A DNA stretch of 64,000 bases from Streptomyces sp. L-9-10 (GTDB lineage: Bacteria; Actinomycetota; Actinomycetes; Streptomycetales; Streptomycetaceae): the NCBI RefSeq assembly GCF_004151105.1, contig NZ_PHRF01000012.1:1-64000 (forward strand). The letters run 5' to 3'. Both the position numbers and the translations under genes were made by a program. Of this stretch, positions 51,951-62,461 are shown in pieces (position 1 is the first letter of the stretch; each line of letters opens with the position of its first letter). The notes beneath the pieces are model-generated. The model worked only from the letters and a program-made list of their open reading frames with translations, had not been told where the DNA came from and did no database searches.

Positions 51951-53360
51951 TCAGGCGTGCTCGGCGGCGAGGGCGTGTACCGCGTCCGCGAACGCCTCGC
52001 CCCGCTTGTTGTAGTTGACGAACATGTCCATCGAGGCACAGGCCGGGGCCATCAGTACCGTGTCCCCCGGCTGCGCGAGCCGTGCCGCTTCGCGGACCGC
52101 GGCCGACATCGCCCCAGTGTCGGTCCGGTCGAGGTCCACGACCGGGACTTCGGGGGCGTGTCGCGCGAGGGCTTCCCGGATGAGCGCCCGGTCCTTGCCG
52201 ATCAGCACCACACCGCGCAGCCGCTTCGCGGACGTCCCGACGAGTTCGTCGAAGGTCGCGCCCTTGGCGAGACCGCCCGCGATCCAGACGATCGGGTCGT
52301 ACGCCGCGAGTGACGCCTCGGCGGCATGGGTGTTGGTGGCCTTGGAGTCGTCGATGTACGTGACGCCCGCGACGTCCGCGACGCGCTCGATCCGGTGCGG
52401 GTCGGGGCGGAAGGCGCGCAGTCCGTCACGTACGGCGGCCGGCTCGACACCGTACGCGCGCGCCAGTGCCGCGGCGGCGAGCGCGTTGGCGATGTTGTGC
52501 GGGACGGGCGGATCGACGTCGGAGACATGGGCGAGCTCCTGGGCCTGCTCGCGCCGGTTCTCGACGAAGGCGCGGTCGACCAGGATGCCGTCCACGACGC
52601 CGAGTTGGGACGGTCCTGGGGTGCCGAGGGTGAAGCCGATCGCGCGGCAGCCCTCCTCGACGTCGGCCGCGCGCACCAGGTCCTCGGTGGCCGGGTCGGC
52701 CACGTTGTAGACGCAGGCGACGCTGTTGCCCTCGTAGATCCGGCCCTTGTCGGCGGCGTACGCCGCCATGGAGCCGTGCCAGTCCAGATGGTCGGGCGCG
52801 AGGTTGAGCACCGCGCCGGAGTGGGCGCGCGGGCTCGGTGCCCAGTGCAGCTGGTAGCTGGACAGCTCGACGGCGAGTACGTCGTACGTCTCCTCGCCGG
52901 TGACGGCGTCCAGCAGCGAGACACCGATATTGCCGACGGCGGCCGTACGCAGCCCCGCGGCGGCCAGGATCGAGGCGAGCATCCTGACGGTCGTCGTCTT
53001 GCCGTTGGTGCCGGTGACGGCGAGCCAGGGGGCCGCGCCGGGTCCGCGCAGCCGCCAGGCCAGCTCGACATCGCCCCAGATCTCCACCCCGGCCGCCGCG
53101 GCGGCCAGGAAGAGCGGCTTGTCCGGCTTCCAGCCGGGGGCCGTGACGACGAGTTCGGTGCCTTCGGGCAGGCTCGCCCCGTCGCCGAGGCGGACGGTGA
53201 CGCCCAGCTTCTCCAGCTCGGCGGCCTGGGCGCGGGCCCGCTCGTCGTCGCCGTCGTCGACGACGGTGACCTCCGCGCCCAGTCCGCGCAGTACCCGGGC
53301 CGCCGGGATCCCGGAGACCCCGAGACCCGCGACGGTGACCCGCTTGCCCTGCCAGTTCAC
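51951..53360 (-). CDS. murD: UDP-MurNAc-L-Ala-D-Glu ligase
   Basis: MurD (469 residues) adds D-Glu to UDP-MurNAc-L-Ala. A Rossmann N-terminal domain ([22 protein letters not shown]) is followed by the ATPase domain with P-loop [11 protein letters not shown] (Lys121) and [38 protein letters not shown] and the C-terminal domain ([32 protein letters not shown]) complete the Mur ligase pattern. The GTG at 53360 overlaps the mraY stop (GTGA). Confidence 0.97.
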   Translation of the reverse strand: MNWQGKRVTVAGLGVSGIPAARVLRGLGAEVTVVDDGDDERARAQAAELEKLGVTVRLGDGASLPEGTELVVTAPGWKPDKPLFLAAAAAGVEIWGDVELAWRLRGPGAAPWLAVTGTNGKTTTVRMLASILAAAGLRTAAVGNIGVSLLDAVTGEETYDVLAVELSSYQLHWAPSPRAHSGAVLNLAPDHLDWHGSMAAYAADKGRIYEGNSVACVYNVADPATEDLVRAADVEEGCRAIGFTLGTPGPSQLGVVDGILVDRAFVENRREQAQELAHVSDVDPPVPHNIANALAAAALARAYGVEPAAVRDGLRAFRPDPHRIERVADVAGVTYIDDSKATNTHAAEASLAAYDPIVWIAGGLAKGATFDELVGTSAKRLRGVVLIGKDRALIREALARHAPEVPVVDLDRTDTGAMSAAVREAARLAQPGDTVLMAPACASMDMFVNYNKRGEAFADAVHALAAEHA

Positions 53361-54427
53361 TTCTCGGCCGCCCAGCCCGCGTAGAAGAGCCCCAGACCCA
53401 CGATGACGCACATGCCCTGGATGATCCAGAAGCGGACCACCACAAGGACTTCGGACCACCCCTTGAGTTCGAAGTGGTGCTGGAGCGGCGCCATCCGGAA
53501 GACCCGCTTCCCGGTCATCTTGAACGAACCGACCTGGATGACCACGGACATGGTGATCATCACGAAGAGGCCGCCGAGGATGGCCATCAGGAACTCCGTG
53601 CGGGAGCAGATCGCCAGACCGGCGAGCGCGCCGCCGAGCGCGAGCGAACCGGTGTCCCCCATGAAGATCTTGGCCGGTGAGGTGTTCCACCACAGGAAGC
53701 CGAAGCAGGAGCCCATCAGCGCCGAGGCGACGACCGCGAGGTCCAGGGGATCTCGTACCTCGAAACAGGCGTTGGGGTTGGTCAGGGTCGTCGCGTTGGC
53801 GCAGGACTCCTGGAATTGCCACAGACCGATGAAGGTGTACGCGCCGAAGACCATCACCGAGGCGCCGGTGGCGAGGCCGTCCAGACCGTCCGTCAGGTTC
53901 ACACCGTTGGACATCGCGAGAATCATGAACAGCGCCCAGACCACGAACAGCACCGGGCCGATCGACCAGCCGAAGTCCGTGACGAACGACAGCCTGGTGG
54001 AGGCGGGAGTGTTGCCGCGGTAGTCGGCGAACTGGAGCGACAGCACCGCGAAGGCGATACCGACGATCAGCTGGCCGGCCATTTTCGCCTTGGCCCGCAG
54101 ACCGAGCGACCGCTGCTTCACGATCTTGATGTAGTCGTCGAGGAACCCGACGAGCCCCATCCCGGCCATCAGGAACAGCACCAGCACACCCGAGAAGGTC
54201 GGGTCCTCGCCGGTGATCACCTTCGCCAGGGCGTACGCGATGAGCGTGGCCAGGATGAAGGCGATGCCGCCCATGGTGGGCGTGCCCTTCTTGCTGCCGT
54301 GCGTGCGCGGGCCGTCGTCCCGGATGAACTGCCCGTATCCCTTGCGGGCCAGGAGCTTGATCAGCAGCGGGGTGCCGATCAGTGTCAGGAAGAGCCCGAT
54401 GGCTCCCGCGAAGAGGATCTGCCTCAT
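53357..54427 (-). CDS. mraY: Phospho-MurNAc-pentapeptide translocase
   Basis: MraY (356 residues) makes lipid I by transferring phospho-MurNAc-pentapeptide to undecaprenyl phosphate. It has ten transmembrane helices. Family motifs are [30 protein letters not shown] (catalytic DD), [15 protein letters not shown] (Asn and Asp in the active site), [35 protein letters not shown], and [10 protein letters not shown] (HHH-type motif, here QHHFE). The ATG at 54427 overlaps the murF stop (ATGA). Confidence 0.97.
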   Translation of the reverse strand: MRQILFAGAIGLFLTLIGTPLLIKLLARKGYGQFIRDDGPRTHGSKKGTPTMGGIAFILATLIAYALAKVITGEDPTFSGVLVLFLMAGMGLVGFLDDYIKIVKQRSLGLRAKAKMAGQLIVGIAFAVLSLQFADYRGNTPASTRLSFVTDFGWSIGPVLFVVWALFMILAMSNGVNLTDGLDGLATGASVMVFGAYTFIGLWQFQESCANATTLTNPNACFEVRDPLDLAVVASALMGSCFGFLWWNTSPAKIFMGDTGSLALGGALAGLAICSRTEFLMAILGGLFVMITMSVVIQVGSFKMTGKRVFRMAPLQHHFELKGWSEVLVVVRFWIIQGMCVIVGLGLFYAGWAAEK

Positions 54428-55854
54428 CGGCCGGCGACCTCGCCCTCGGTGGCGTTCTCGACCAGTGCCAGGGCGACTCGCTCCAGGCCTGCCGACCTCG
54501 AAGCCTTCACCAGCACGACGTCTCCCGGACGCAGTTCACTGCGCAACAGGTCGACCGCCGCCTGCGCGTCGGACACGTGCACCGACTCCTCACCCCACGA
54601 ACCCTCGTTGTAAGCGCCCAGTTGCAGCCAGGACGCTTCCCTGCCCCCGACTGCCACGAGCTTGCTGACGTTGAGCCGGACGGCGAGCCGTCCGACCGCG
54701 TCGTGCTCGGCGAGCGATTCGTCACCCAGCTCGGCCATCGGGCCGAGCACCGCCCACGTACGGCCCCCCGTGGCCCGTGAGGCACCACCCATGGCGACCA
54801 GCGCGCGGAGCGCCGCTCTCATGGATTCCGGGTTCGCGTTGTAGGCGTCGTTGACGATCGTCACGCCGTCCGAGCGCTCGGTGACCTCCATACGCCAGCG
54901 GGAGAGGGTTCCCGCCTCGGAGAGCGCCACTGCGATCTCGTCGACGGACATGCCCAACTCATGGGCGACGGCGGCCGCGGCGAGCGCGTTCGACACGTGG
55001 TGCTCACCGTACAGCCGCAGCGTCACGTCGCTGCACCCGGAGGGTGTTCGAAGCCGGAAAGCGGGCTGTCCGGTCGCGGTGAGGCGGACGTTCTCTGCCC
55101 GTACGTCTGCTTCGTCTGACTCTCCGAACAGCACGGTACGGGCCTTGGTGCGGGTCACCATCGCGCGGACGAGCGGGTCGTCGGCGTTGAGCACCGCCAC
55201 CCCGCCCTCGGCCGCGGACGGCAGGGACTCGACCATCTCGCCCTTGGCCTGGGCGATCTGCTCCCGGCCGCCGAACTCGCCGATGTGGGCGGTGCCGACG
55301 TTCAGTACGAGGCCGATCCGGGGCGGGACGAGTCCGGTGAGGTAGCGGATGTCGCCGATGTAGCGCGCGCCCATTTCGAGGACGAGGTAGCGGGTGTCCT
55401 CGACGGCCCGCAGGGCGGTCACCGGCAGGCCGATCTCGTTGTTGAGATTGCCCTCGGGCCAGATCGTGGGCGCGAGGCGCTGGAGCAGCTGGGCGATGAG
55501 GTCCTTGGTGCTGGTCTTGCCGGCCGAGCCGGTCAGCGCGACGGCGGTGGCGCCGAGGCGCTCCACGACATCGCGGGCGAGGGCGCCGAGGGCGCGTACT
55601 ACGTCGTCCACGACGATCGCGGGCACACCGACGGGGCGGGTGGCCAGTACGGCCACCGCGCCCGCCTCGACGGCACGCCGCGCGTAGTCGTGGCCGTCGA
55701 CGCGCTCTCCGGCGAAGGCGGCGAACAGGCTGCCGGTCTCCACCGCGCGGGAGTCGTAGACGACGGATCCGGTGACACGGACGGCCGGATCCGGTATGTC
55801 GTGCGGCTGCCCGCCGACGATGGCGGCGATCTCGGCGAGAGAGAGGGCGATCAC
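54424..55854 (-). CDS. murF: UDP-MurNAc-tripeptide:D-Ala-D-Ala ligase
   Basis: MurF (476 residues) adds D-Ala-D-Ala to the tripeptide. The Mur ligase layout is complete: the N-terminal domain [19 protein letters not shown] … [19 protein letters not shown], the P-loop [13 protein letters not shown] (Lys113), [14 protein letters not shown], and [42 protein letters not shown] and [12 protein letters not shown] near the C-terminus are MurF-specific. GTG 55854 lies four bases from the murE stop. Confidence 0.97.
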   Translation of the reverse strand: MIALSLAEIAAIVGGQPHDIPDPAVRVTGSVVYDSRAVETGSLFAAFAGERVDGHDYARRAVEAGAVAVLATRPVGVPAIVVDDVVRALGALARDVVERLGATAVALTGSAGKTSTKDLIAQLLQRLAPTIWPEGNLNNEIGLPVTALRAVEDTRYLVLEMGARYIGDIRYLTGLVPPRIGLVLNVGTAHIGEFGGREQIAQAKGEMVESLPSAAEGGVAVLNADDPLVRAMVTRTKARTVLFGESDEADVRAENVRLTATGQPAFRLRTPSGCSDVTLRLYGEHHVSNALAAAAVAHELGMSVDEIAVALSEAGTLSRWRMEVTERSDGVTIVNDAYNANPESMRAALRALVAMGGASRATGGRTWAVLGPMAELGDESLAEHDAVGRLAVRLNVSKLVAVGGREASWLQLGAYNEGSWGEESVHVSDAQAAVDLLRSELRPGDVVLVKASRSAGLERVALALVENATEGEVAGR

Positions 55855-55858
55855 TGGG

Positions 55859-57601
55859 TCATCCCTGACTGTTGTTCTCGTGACGGTGCTCGGGGCCGGG
55901 CTCACGGCCCGGCTCATGGCGGAGGGAGCGCTCGATGGCCTCACGCAGGACCTGGCGGTCGTCGAAGGCGCGTACCACCCCGGCGATGTCCTGGCCCTGC
56001 TCATGGCCCTTGCCGGCGACCAGTACGGTGTCGTCGTCCTCGGCCAGGCCCACCGCGGCGGCGATGGCGGAGGCCCGGTCGGCGTCGACCAGGACGTCCC
56101 CGCGCTCGTGGATCGGCACCTCGGCCGCGCCCGCGAGCATGGTGGCGAGGATCGCGAGCGGGTCCTCGCCGCGCGGGTTGTCGGAGGTCAGTACGGCGGT
56201 GTCGGCGAGCCGCGCCGCCGCCGCGCCCATCGGGCCGCGCTTGGTCTTGTCGCGGTCGCCGCCGCAGCCGAGGACGATGTGCACCTTGCCCTTGGTGACC
56301 TTGCGCAGGGAGCGCAGGACCGATTCGACGGCGTCCGTCTTGTGGGCGTAGTCGACGACGGCGAGATACGGCTGACCGGCCTCCACCCGCTCCAGCCGGC
56401 CCGGCACGCCGGGGACCGCGGCGATGCCGTCGGCGGCGGTGTGCGGGTCGATCCCGGCGACGGCGAGGGTGACGACCGCGGCCAGGGTGTTGGCGACGTT
56501 GAACGGTCCTGGCAGCGGCGCCTCGGCGCGGACCCGCTCCCCCTTGGGGCCGATCGCGGTGAAGGTGGAGCCGTGCGAGCCGACCACGACGTCCTCGGCG
56601 CGCCAGTCGGCGTCCGGGTGGCCCTCCGCGGAGAAGGTGGTGACCGGGACGGTCGCCTCCGCGACGAGCCGGCGGCCGTACTCGTCGTCGAAGTTCACGA
56701 CGCCGGTCTTGCTGCGCTCCGGGGTGAAGAGCCGTGCCTTCGCCTGGAAGTAGTCCTCCATGCCGGAGTGGAACTCCATGTGCTCCGGGCTGAGGTTGTT
56801 GAAGACTGCGACGTCGAACACGCACCCGTCGACCCGGCCGAGGACCAGCGCGTGGCTGGAGACCTCCATGGCGACGGATTCGACGCCCCGCTCGCGCATG
56901 ACGGCGAAGAGGGCCTGGAGGTCGGTGGCCTCGGGGGTGGTGCGCTCCGACTTGATGCGCTCGTCGTCGATACGCATCTCGACGGTGCCGATGAGGCCGG
57001 TGCGGTGGCCCGCGCCGCGCAGTCCGCCCTCGATGAGATACGCGGTGGTGGTCTTGCCTGAGGTGCCGGTGATCCCGATCTGGAGCAGATCCCTGCCGGG
57101 GTGTCCGTAGATCTCGGCGGCGAGCTGCCCCATGCGGCCCCGCGGGTCCTGGACGGTCAGGACCGGCAGGCCGGTGGCCGCGGCGCGCTCGGTGCCCGCC
57201 GGGTCCGTCAGGATCGCGGCGGCCCCGAGGTCGGCGGCCTGGGCGGCGAAGTCGGCGCCGTGGAAGCGGGCGCCGGGGAGGGCCGCGTAGATGTCCCCGG
57301 GGCGCACGGCGCGCGAGTCGTGGGTGATGCCGGTCGCTTCCCCAGGGCCCTTCACCTCCCCCGGGTCCGGTGCCTCGGCGCCCAGCCGGGCCGCCAGCTC
57401 CGCGAGGGAGGTCGGGCGTACCCGGTCCGGACGGGGCGTCCCCGGATGGTTCACAGGGGCGTCCTTCGGGGTGGTTCGGTACTGATCAGCTTGTGGCACG
57501 GCGGTGAGCGTACCGGGCTCCGCGGGCCGCGAGCCACGTGAGGGGGACTGGTGCGCGGGGGGTTCCGGGTGGTTCCCGGAATCGGGGGTGATCGTTGTCA
57601 C
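55859..57601 (-). CDS. murE: UDP-MurNAc-tripeptide synthetase (DAP-adding)
   Basis: MurE (580 residues) adds the third amino acid to UDP-MurNAc-L-Ala-D-Glu. Streptomyces walls contain LL-diaminopimelate. The P-loop is GITGTSGKTTTAYL (Lys183), and the DAP-recognition motif is TSDNPRGEDP. TTPEATDLQALFAVM and LSPEHMEFHSGMEDYFQAKARLF are MurE-typical. About 60 extra disordered residues precede the first domain, if GTG 57601 (after AGGGAAAG) is used. A GTG at 57622 would overlap the ftsI stop and add seven residues. Confidence 0.95.
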   Translation of the reverse strand: MTTITPDSGNHPEPPAHQSPSRGSRPAEPGTLTAVPQADQYRTTPKDAPVNHPGTPRPDRVRPTSLAELAARLGAEAPDPGEVKGPGEATGITHDSRAVRPGDIYAALPGARFHGADFAAQAADLGAAAILTDPAGTERAAATGLPVLTVQDPRGRMGQLAAEIYGHPGRDLLQIGITGTSGKTTTAYLIEGGLRGAGHRTGLIGTVEMRIDDERIKSERTTPEATDLQALFAVMRERGVESVAMEVSSHALVLGRVDGCVFDVAVFNNLSPEHMEFHSGMEDYFQAKARLFTPERSKTGVVNFDDEYGRRLVAEATVPVTTFSAEGHPDADWRAEDVVVGSHGSTFTAIGPKGERVRAEAPLPGPFNVANTLAAVVTLAVAGIDPHTAADGIAAVPGVPGRLERVEAGQPYLAVVDYAHKTDAVESVLRSLRKVTKGKVHIVLGCGGDRDKTKRGPMGAAAARLADTAVLTSDNPRGEDPLAILATMLAGAAEVPIHERGDVLVDADRASAIAAAVGLAEDDDTVLVAGKGHEQGQDIAGVVRAFDDRQVLREAIERSLRHEPGREPGPEHRHENNSQG

Positions 57602-57618
57602 TGGGGCTTTCCCTGGGG

Positions 57619-59604
57619 TCACTCGCCGGGTTTGAAGGTGACCGGCAGCCGGGCGGGTTTACTGCCGGTCGGTTCGACCTGCAGGGTCTTGAGAGCGAAC
57701 TCCATGACCTTCTTGTAGATGGGGCCGCAGATCTGTCCGCCGAAGTAGCTGCCCTTGGTGGGGTTCTGGATGGCGCAGTAGACGGTGATCTGCGGGTCGT
57801 CGGCGGGCGCGAAGCCGGCGAAGGAGGCGGTGTAGCCCTTGTAGACGCCGAGCTTCGGGTCGACCCGGTTGGCCGTACCCGTCTTGCCCGCGACGCGGTA
57901 GCCGGGGATGGCGGCCTTGGTGCCCGTCCCCTCCTCGTTGCCGACGACCGACTCCAGCATGGTGGCGACCGTCCTGGCGGTCTCGTCGCTCACCACGCGG
58001 GTCTTCTTGGGCGCGGGGGCGGCGGTGAACCGGCCGTCGGGGCCCCGCGCGCCGCGGATCAGGGTGGGTTCGATCCGTACGCCGCCGTTGGCGATGGTCG
58101 AGTAGACCGAGGCGGCCTGCATCGCGTTGAGGGACAGGCCCTGGCCGAAGGGGATCGTGTACTGCTGCGAGGTGGACCAGTCCTGCGGCTGGGCCAGGAT
58201 GCCCTGGGTCTCGCCGGGATAGCCGAGACCGGTGGGCCTGCCGATGCCGAACTTGCTGAGATACGAGTGGAGGACCTTGTTGGCCTCGGGCTGTGTTCTG
58301 CCGAGCTGGCCGGTCGCCAGGATGGTGCCGATGTTGCTGGACTTGGCGAGGACGCCGTTGAGGGTCAGGTTCCAGGTGGGGTGGTCGATGTCGTCCTTGA
58401 AGAGCCGGTCCCCGCGGTGCAGCCGGTTCGGGACGACCACATGGGTGCCGGGGGTGGCGGCCTTCTCCTCCAGTACGGCGGCCATCGACATGACCTTGCT
58501 GGTGGAGCCGGGCTCGTACACGTCCTGGAGGGCCGCGTTGCCCATGGCGGCGGCGTTGGCCGCGGAGACGTCGTTGGGGTCGAAGCCGGGGGCGTTGGCC
58601 ATGGCGAGCACCTCGCCCGTCCTGGTGTTCTGGACCACCACATAGCCGCGGTCCGCCCTGGACTCCTTCACCTGGTCGCCGATGGCCTGCTGGGCGGCCC
58701 ACTGGATGTCCCGGTCGATGGTCAGCTCGATGTCGGAGCCGGGCACGGCGGGGGTCTCGTGGGAGCTGGCGGTGGGGACGCGGCGGCCTCCCGACTGGGC
58801 GTAGGTGACCTTTCCGTCCTCGCCCGCCAGCCGCTTGTCCAGCATGGATTCGACACCGCCCGCGCCGCGGCCCGCGGCGTTGACGTACCCCAGTATCCCG
58901 GCGGCGAGATCGCCGTTGGGATACACGCGCTTGCTGCTGGCCTCCTGGAGGACGCCCGACAGCACGCTGACGGTGGTGGCCGAGCCGGCGGCCTTCCCCT
59001 TGGCGGTCCTGCTCGCCTTGCTCGCTTTCTCGGCGAGGACGCGCTTGAGGTCCTTGATCTGGTTCCAGACCTGCGGGGTCTGGCGGCGTGCCAGCACGGT
59101 GTAGCGGGGCGAGTCGGGGGTCCTGAGCTTCTTCACGATGTCGGCGCTCTCCGCGCCCAGGATCGGGGCGAGCAGCGCGGCGGCCTGTTCGGGGGCGTCC
59201 GGGACCTTGGTGAAGTCGGCGGTGAACATCGACGGGTCGGCGGTGATGTCGTACGCGTCGACGCTGGTGGCGAGGGCGATCCCGGAGCGGTCGGTGATCT
59301 CCCCGCGCTCGGCCGCGATCGTGTGGCTGAGGTAGCGGCTCTTCTCCGCCTTGGCGGCGTACGCGCTGGCGTCGACCGCCTGCACCTGGAGGAGCCGGAC
59401 GACGAACGCCAGCATGACGAGGGTCAGTCCGAGGCTGACCAGCCGGAGCCGGGGACGGGGGCTGCCGAGCCTGATCCGGCGCGGGGCACGGGACGCGGGG
59501 CGCGGGCGGCGGGCGGCGGGCCGGGGCACGGGGCGGGACCGTCCGTCGTTCCCGGAGCGCGCGGGCTTGGGCACCCGGCGGCGCGGGGGTTCCTGGGAGG
59601 GCAC
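57619..59604 (-). CDS. ftsI: Septal penicillin-binding protein FtsI (PBP3)
   Basis: FtsI (661 residues) is the class B transpeptidase of the division septum. A basic, Pro/Arg-rich cytosolic tail of about 50 residues and one transmembrane segment (LRLVSLGLTLVMLAFVVRLLQ) come first. A pedestal domain (RGEITDRSGIALATSVDAYDITADP) follows. The catalytic motifs are STSK in EPGSTSKVMSM (Ser acylated by penicillin, near 367), SSN in LAKSSNIGT, and KTGT in VAGKTGTANR. GTG 59604 is taken as start. Confidence 0.96.
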   Translation of the reverse strand: MPSQEPPRRRVPKPARSGNDGRSRPVPRPAARRPRPASRAPRRIRLGSPRPRLRLVSLGLTLVMLAFVVRLLQVQAVDASAYAAKAEKSRYLSHTIAAERGEITDRSGIALATSVDAYDITADPSMFTADFTKVPDAPEQAAALLAPILGAESADIVKKLRTPDSPRYTVLARRQTPQVWNQIKDLKRVLAEKASKASRTAKGKAAGSATTVSVLSGVLQEASSKRVYPNGDLAAGILGYVNAAGRGAGGVESMLDKRLAGEDGKVTYAQSGGRRVPTASSHETPAVPGSDIELTIDRDIQWAAQQAIGDQVKESRADRGYVVVQNTRTGEVLAMANAPGFDPNDVSAANAAAMGNAALQDVYEPGSTSKVMSMAAVLEEKAATPGTHVVVPNRLHRGDRLFKDDIDHPTWNLTLNGVLAKSSNIGTILATGQLGRTQPEANKVLHSYLSKFGIGRPTGLGYPGETQGILAQPQDWSTSQQYTIPFGQGLSLNAMQAASVYSTIANGGVRIEPTLIRGARGPDGRFTAAPAPKKTRVVSDETARTVATMLESVVGNEEGTGTKAAIPGYRVAGKTGTANRVDPKLGVYKGYTASFAGFAPADDPQITVYCAIQNPTKGSYFGGQICGPIYKKVMEFALKTLQVEPTGSKPARLPVTFKPGE

Positions 59605-59672
59605 TGGGTCACCTGCCGGGGGTCGTCGGGGCCGGCGTGCCAAAGGCCGGTGCGGGGGCCTGCCCGGGGGTC

Positions 59673-60197
59673 TCACGGGCGGGGTCGGCGGAGAGGGACG
59701 GGGACGGGAAAGACGGGGGACGGGAAAGGGGAGGGGAGCGTGGGAGACGGCGGCGAGACCGCCGAGGGCGGGGCCTCCTCCATGGGAGAGGGCCGGCCCG
59801 CGGACTGGGCCGACGGCTGCGCGGAGGGCGACGCCCCGGCACCGGGCACGCCGCGGACCGTACCGTCCGGGTTGAGGAAGGCGGGGCTGCCGCCGGGCAC
59901 CATGCCGAGCTCACGGGCCCGCCGCTCCAGGGCGTACGGCGCGGAACGTTCGTCCACGTCCCGTTGCAGGGCCTGTTCCTCGTCGGTGAGGTCGGTCGTC
60001 CGTTTCTTCAGCTCGCTCAGCTGGAACGAGCCCTCGTTGAGGGAGGAGTTCAGCAGCAGCAGGGTGATCAGACCGCCGCCGAGGAGCAGCACGACCAGCA
60101 GGACGAAGGGGGTGCGCGCCGCCGAACTGGTTCCGGAGGGCATCATCTGGGCGAGCCGCGCGGCCCGCCCCCTCAACTGCTTGGCCGGTCCGCTCAC
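59673..60197 (-). CDS. ftsL: FtsL-like division protein
   Basis: This 174-residue bitopic membrane protein has a basic start ([17 protein letters not shown]), one transmembrane segment ([25 protein letters not shown]) and an extracytoplasmic coiled coil ([43 protein letters not shown]), the FtsL/DivIC signature. A Pro/Ser-rich tail of about 60 residues ending RRPRP follows and has no known role. The GTG at 60197 overlaps the rsmH stop (GTGA). Septal-complex function is inferred from position and topology, since FtsL sequences are poorly conserved. Confidence 0.88.
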   Translation of the reverse strand: MSGPAKQLRGRAARLAQMMPSGTSSAARTPFVLLVVLLLGGGLITLLLLNSSLNEGSFQLSELKKRTTDLTDEEQALQRDVDERSAPYALERRARELGMVPGGSPAFLNPDGTVRGVPGAGASPSAQPSAQSAGRPSPMEEAPPSAVSPPSPTLPSPFPSPVFPVPVPLRRPRP

Positions 60198-61150
60198 AGA
60201 GCGTCCTCCCGGATCCGCTCCGCCCCCCGCAGCCGCGCCGGGGCCGCGCGGCGGTTCTCCGCGATCTCTTCCTCCGTGGGGAGTTCGGCGCCGCGGGTGA
60301 GCAGTTTCAGCCGGGGCTGGTAGCGCTCGGGGACGACGGGCAGACCGGGCGGCGCGGTGTTGGCGGCCCCGGCCGCGAGGACCTGCTTGACGAGGCGGTC
60401 CTCCAGCGAGTGGTACGAGAGGACGGCGATCCGGCCGCCGACGGCCAGGGACCCCACGGCGGCCGGAATGGCCTGCTCCAGGACGGACAGTTCGCCGTTG
60501 ACCTCGATGCGCAGGGCCTGGAAGGTGCGCTTGGCGGGGTTGCCGCCGGTGCGCTTGGCGGCCTGTGGGAGGGCGTCGCGGATCAGCTCGACCAGCCGGG
60601 CGCTGTGCGAGAAGGGCTCCTTCTCGCGCTCCCTGACGACCGCGGAGACGATCCGCTTGGCCTGCTTCTCCTCGCCGTACGCGCGCAGGATCCGTACCAG
60701 TTCGCCGGGCGGGTAGGTGTTGAGGACCTCGGCGGCGCTGACGCCGGACGACTGGTCCATGCGCATGTCGAGGGGGGCGTCCTGGGCGTAGGCGAAGCCG
60801 CGCTCCGCCTCGTCCAGCTGCATCGAGGAGACGCCGAGGTCGAAGAGCACGCCCTGGACGCGGGGGATCCCCAGCCGGGCGAGCACCTCGGGCAGTTCGT
60901 CGTAGACGGCGTGGACGAGGGTGGCGCGGTCGCCGAACGGGGCGAGCCGCTCGCCGGAGAGCCGCAGCGCCTCCTGGTCGCGGTCGAGCGCGACCAGCCG
61001 GGCGGCGGGGAACGTGGAGAGCAGGGCCTCGCTGTGTCCGCCGAGACCGAGGGTGCAGTCGACGACGACCGCGCCGGGCTCGGCGAGCGCGGGGGCCAGC
61101 AGATCGAGGCACCGCTGGAGCATCACGGGAACGTGCCGGACCTGGTTCAT
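60194..61150 (-). CDS. rsmH: 16S rRNA (cytosine-N4) methyltransferase RsmH (MraW)
   Basis: RsmH (318 residues) methylates C1402 of 16S rRNA (E. coli numbering). The SAM site is [16 protein letters not shown] at 30-45 with VALDRDQEA next to it. [34 protein letters not shown] and [27 protein letters not shown] are family-diagnostic. It is the first gene of the division cluster. No mraZ precedes it in this window. ATG 61150 is the start. Confidence 0.97.
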   Translation of the reverse strand: MNQVRHVPVMLQRCLDLLAPALAEPGAVVVDCTLGLGGHSEALLSTFPAARLVALDRDQEALRLSGERLAPFGDRATLVHAVYDELPEVLARLGIPRVQGVLFDLGVSSMQLDEAERGFAYAQDAPLDMRMDQSSGVSAAEVLNTYPPGELVRILRAYGEEKQAKRIVSAVVREREKEPFSHSARLVELIRDALPQAAKRTGGNPAKRTFQALRIEVNGELSVLEQAIPAAVGSLAVGGRIAVLSYHSLEDRLVKQVLAAGAANTAPPGLPVVPERYQPRLKLLTRGAELPTEEEIAENRRAAPARLRGAERIREDAL

Positions 61151-61673
61151 GCGCGCCCCTCGCGGCGTGCGCGCCCTTCGGGAAGGGCGCCGGCCCGTGG
61201 TGTGCGGGGGGTGTCCGTACGGCGTTCCGCGGGCGCGCGGCTCTCCATGATTCGCTCGCTGCGCTCGCTCATGCGCCCTCTCAGATCCGGCGCGGCCGTA
61301 CGTACCGCCGGGTCCCCGCCCGCTCAGAAGGGGAGGTGGTCCGCCGGCGCCGGAAGAGGCGTCGGCCGACCGCCGAGCGGGAGGAGGCCGAGCCGCACGT
61401 ACGCCGCGACATGCGGGAATATTGTGGTGGGTTCGGAATGTGTCCGGGATGTGTCCGTGAACTTCGCGTCACTTTAGTCCACTCGCTCTTCCGGTCAATC
61501 AACCGGTCAGCGCGTCGCAAGGGTCACTCACCACAAGACCATAAACGGCACAATTCACTCGCCCGGCCCCGCCGGACTCACCCATGTGGGTTAGCTCACA
61601 CCAAGCCACGTTGACGTTCTTTGTCCCCTCCCACAGCAGGCTTGACCGCCTCGTGACGACTACCGTCATAGGT
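61151..61673. other. Intergenic region between rsmH and the carbonic anhydrase
   Basis: These 520 bases contain the promoter of the division cluster (minus strand) and that of the carbonic anhydrase (plus strand). From about 61395 to 61640 the G+C content drops well below the neighbourhood. Repeated CGCTCG words lie at 61250-61275. TTGACC at 61642-61647 may be the -35 of the carbonic anhydrase gene. No gene is supportable, and the expected mraZ is absent. Confidence 0.55.
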
Positions 61674-62237
61674 ATGTCGACTTCCGCACATCTCCCCGCA
61701 GAGCCCGTCGAGGCTCCCGCCGGCGCGGCCCGCACCGGCGGGACGGTCACCGACCGGCTCATCGACGCCAACCTCCTCTACGCCGCCGGGTTCGGCGACC
61801 CGGGCATGGACGCGCGCCCCGTGCTGCGGGTCGCCGTGGTCGCCTGCATGGACGCCAGGCTCGACCTGCACGGCGCGCTCGGGCTCTCCCTGGGCGACTG
61901 CCACACCATCCGCAACGCGGGCGGTGTCGTCACCGACGACGTCATCCGCTCCCTCACCATCAGCCAGCGGGCGCTGGGCACGCGCAGCGTCGTCCTCATC
62001 CACCACACCGGCTGCGGCCTGGAAAGCCTGACCGAGGAGTTCCGGCACGAGCTGGAAATGGAGGTCGGACAGCGGCCCGCCTGGGCCGTGGAGGCGTTCC
62101 GCGATGTCGATCAGGACGTACGGCAGTCCATGCGGCGAGTGAGGACCTCGCCCTTCCTGCCGCACACCGACGACGTCCGCGGTTTCGTCTTCGACGTGAA
62201 GACCGGTCTCCTGCGGGAGATCGACGCCGACGCCTGA
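61674..62237 (+). CDS. Beta-class carbonic anhydrase
   Basis: This 187-residue zinc enzyme hydrates CO2. The ligands are Cys58 and Asp60 in VACMDARLD, and His110/His111 with Cys114 in VLIHHTGCGLESL. HTIRNAGGVVTDDVIRSLTISQRALGT is the conserved middle. The C-terminus (GFVFDVKTGLLREID) is typical of the short mycobacterial Rv1284-like type. The ATG at 61674 lies only a few bases after a possible -10 (TCATAG), so the mRNA may be nearly leaderless. That is an inference. Confidence 0.93.
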   Translation: MSTSAHLPAEPVEAPAGAARTGGTVTDRLIDANLLYAAGFGDPGMDARPVLRVAVVACMDARLDLHGALGLSLGDCHTIRNAGGVVTDDVIRSLTISQRALGTRSVVLIHHTGCGLESLTEEFRHELEMEVGQRPAWAVEAFRDVDQDVRQSMRRVRTSPFLPHTDDVRGFVFDVKTGLLREIDADA

Positions 62238-62310
62238 GCGCCGACGCCTGAGCACCGTCACCGGACACGCCTCCCCGAGATAAACAGCAAAGCCGACATA
62301 TCACACCCAC

Positions 62311-62319
62311 TTATCCACA
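62311..62319 (+). promoter_or_regulatory. DnaA box upstream of the MoxR gene
   Basis: TTATCCACA is an exact match to the general bacterial DnaA box. It stands alone in the 224 bases between the carbonic anhydrase and moxR, so it may regulate transcription or titrate DnaA rather than act as an origin. Confidence 0.55.
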
Positions 62320-62461
62320 GGCGGATGACACGAAGCGGTAACGGCAACAAGAATGCGTGTGTGGCACCGCTCCGGAACCATCCGGAGACGGTGTCCGTGT
62401 TTCGGGGAGGGCCGGGCCGTCTGATGAGCATCGGCCCGAGGAAAGGGCCGAGGAGGGCCGG

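Noticed and set aside
57595..60300. A 901-codon open frame on the plus strand
   Set aside because: It is antisense to ftsI and ftsL, both of which have complete catalytic or topological signatures on the other strand.
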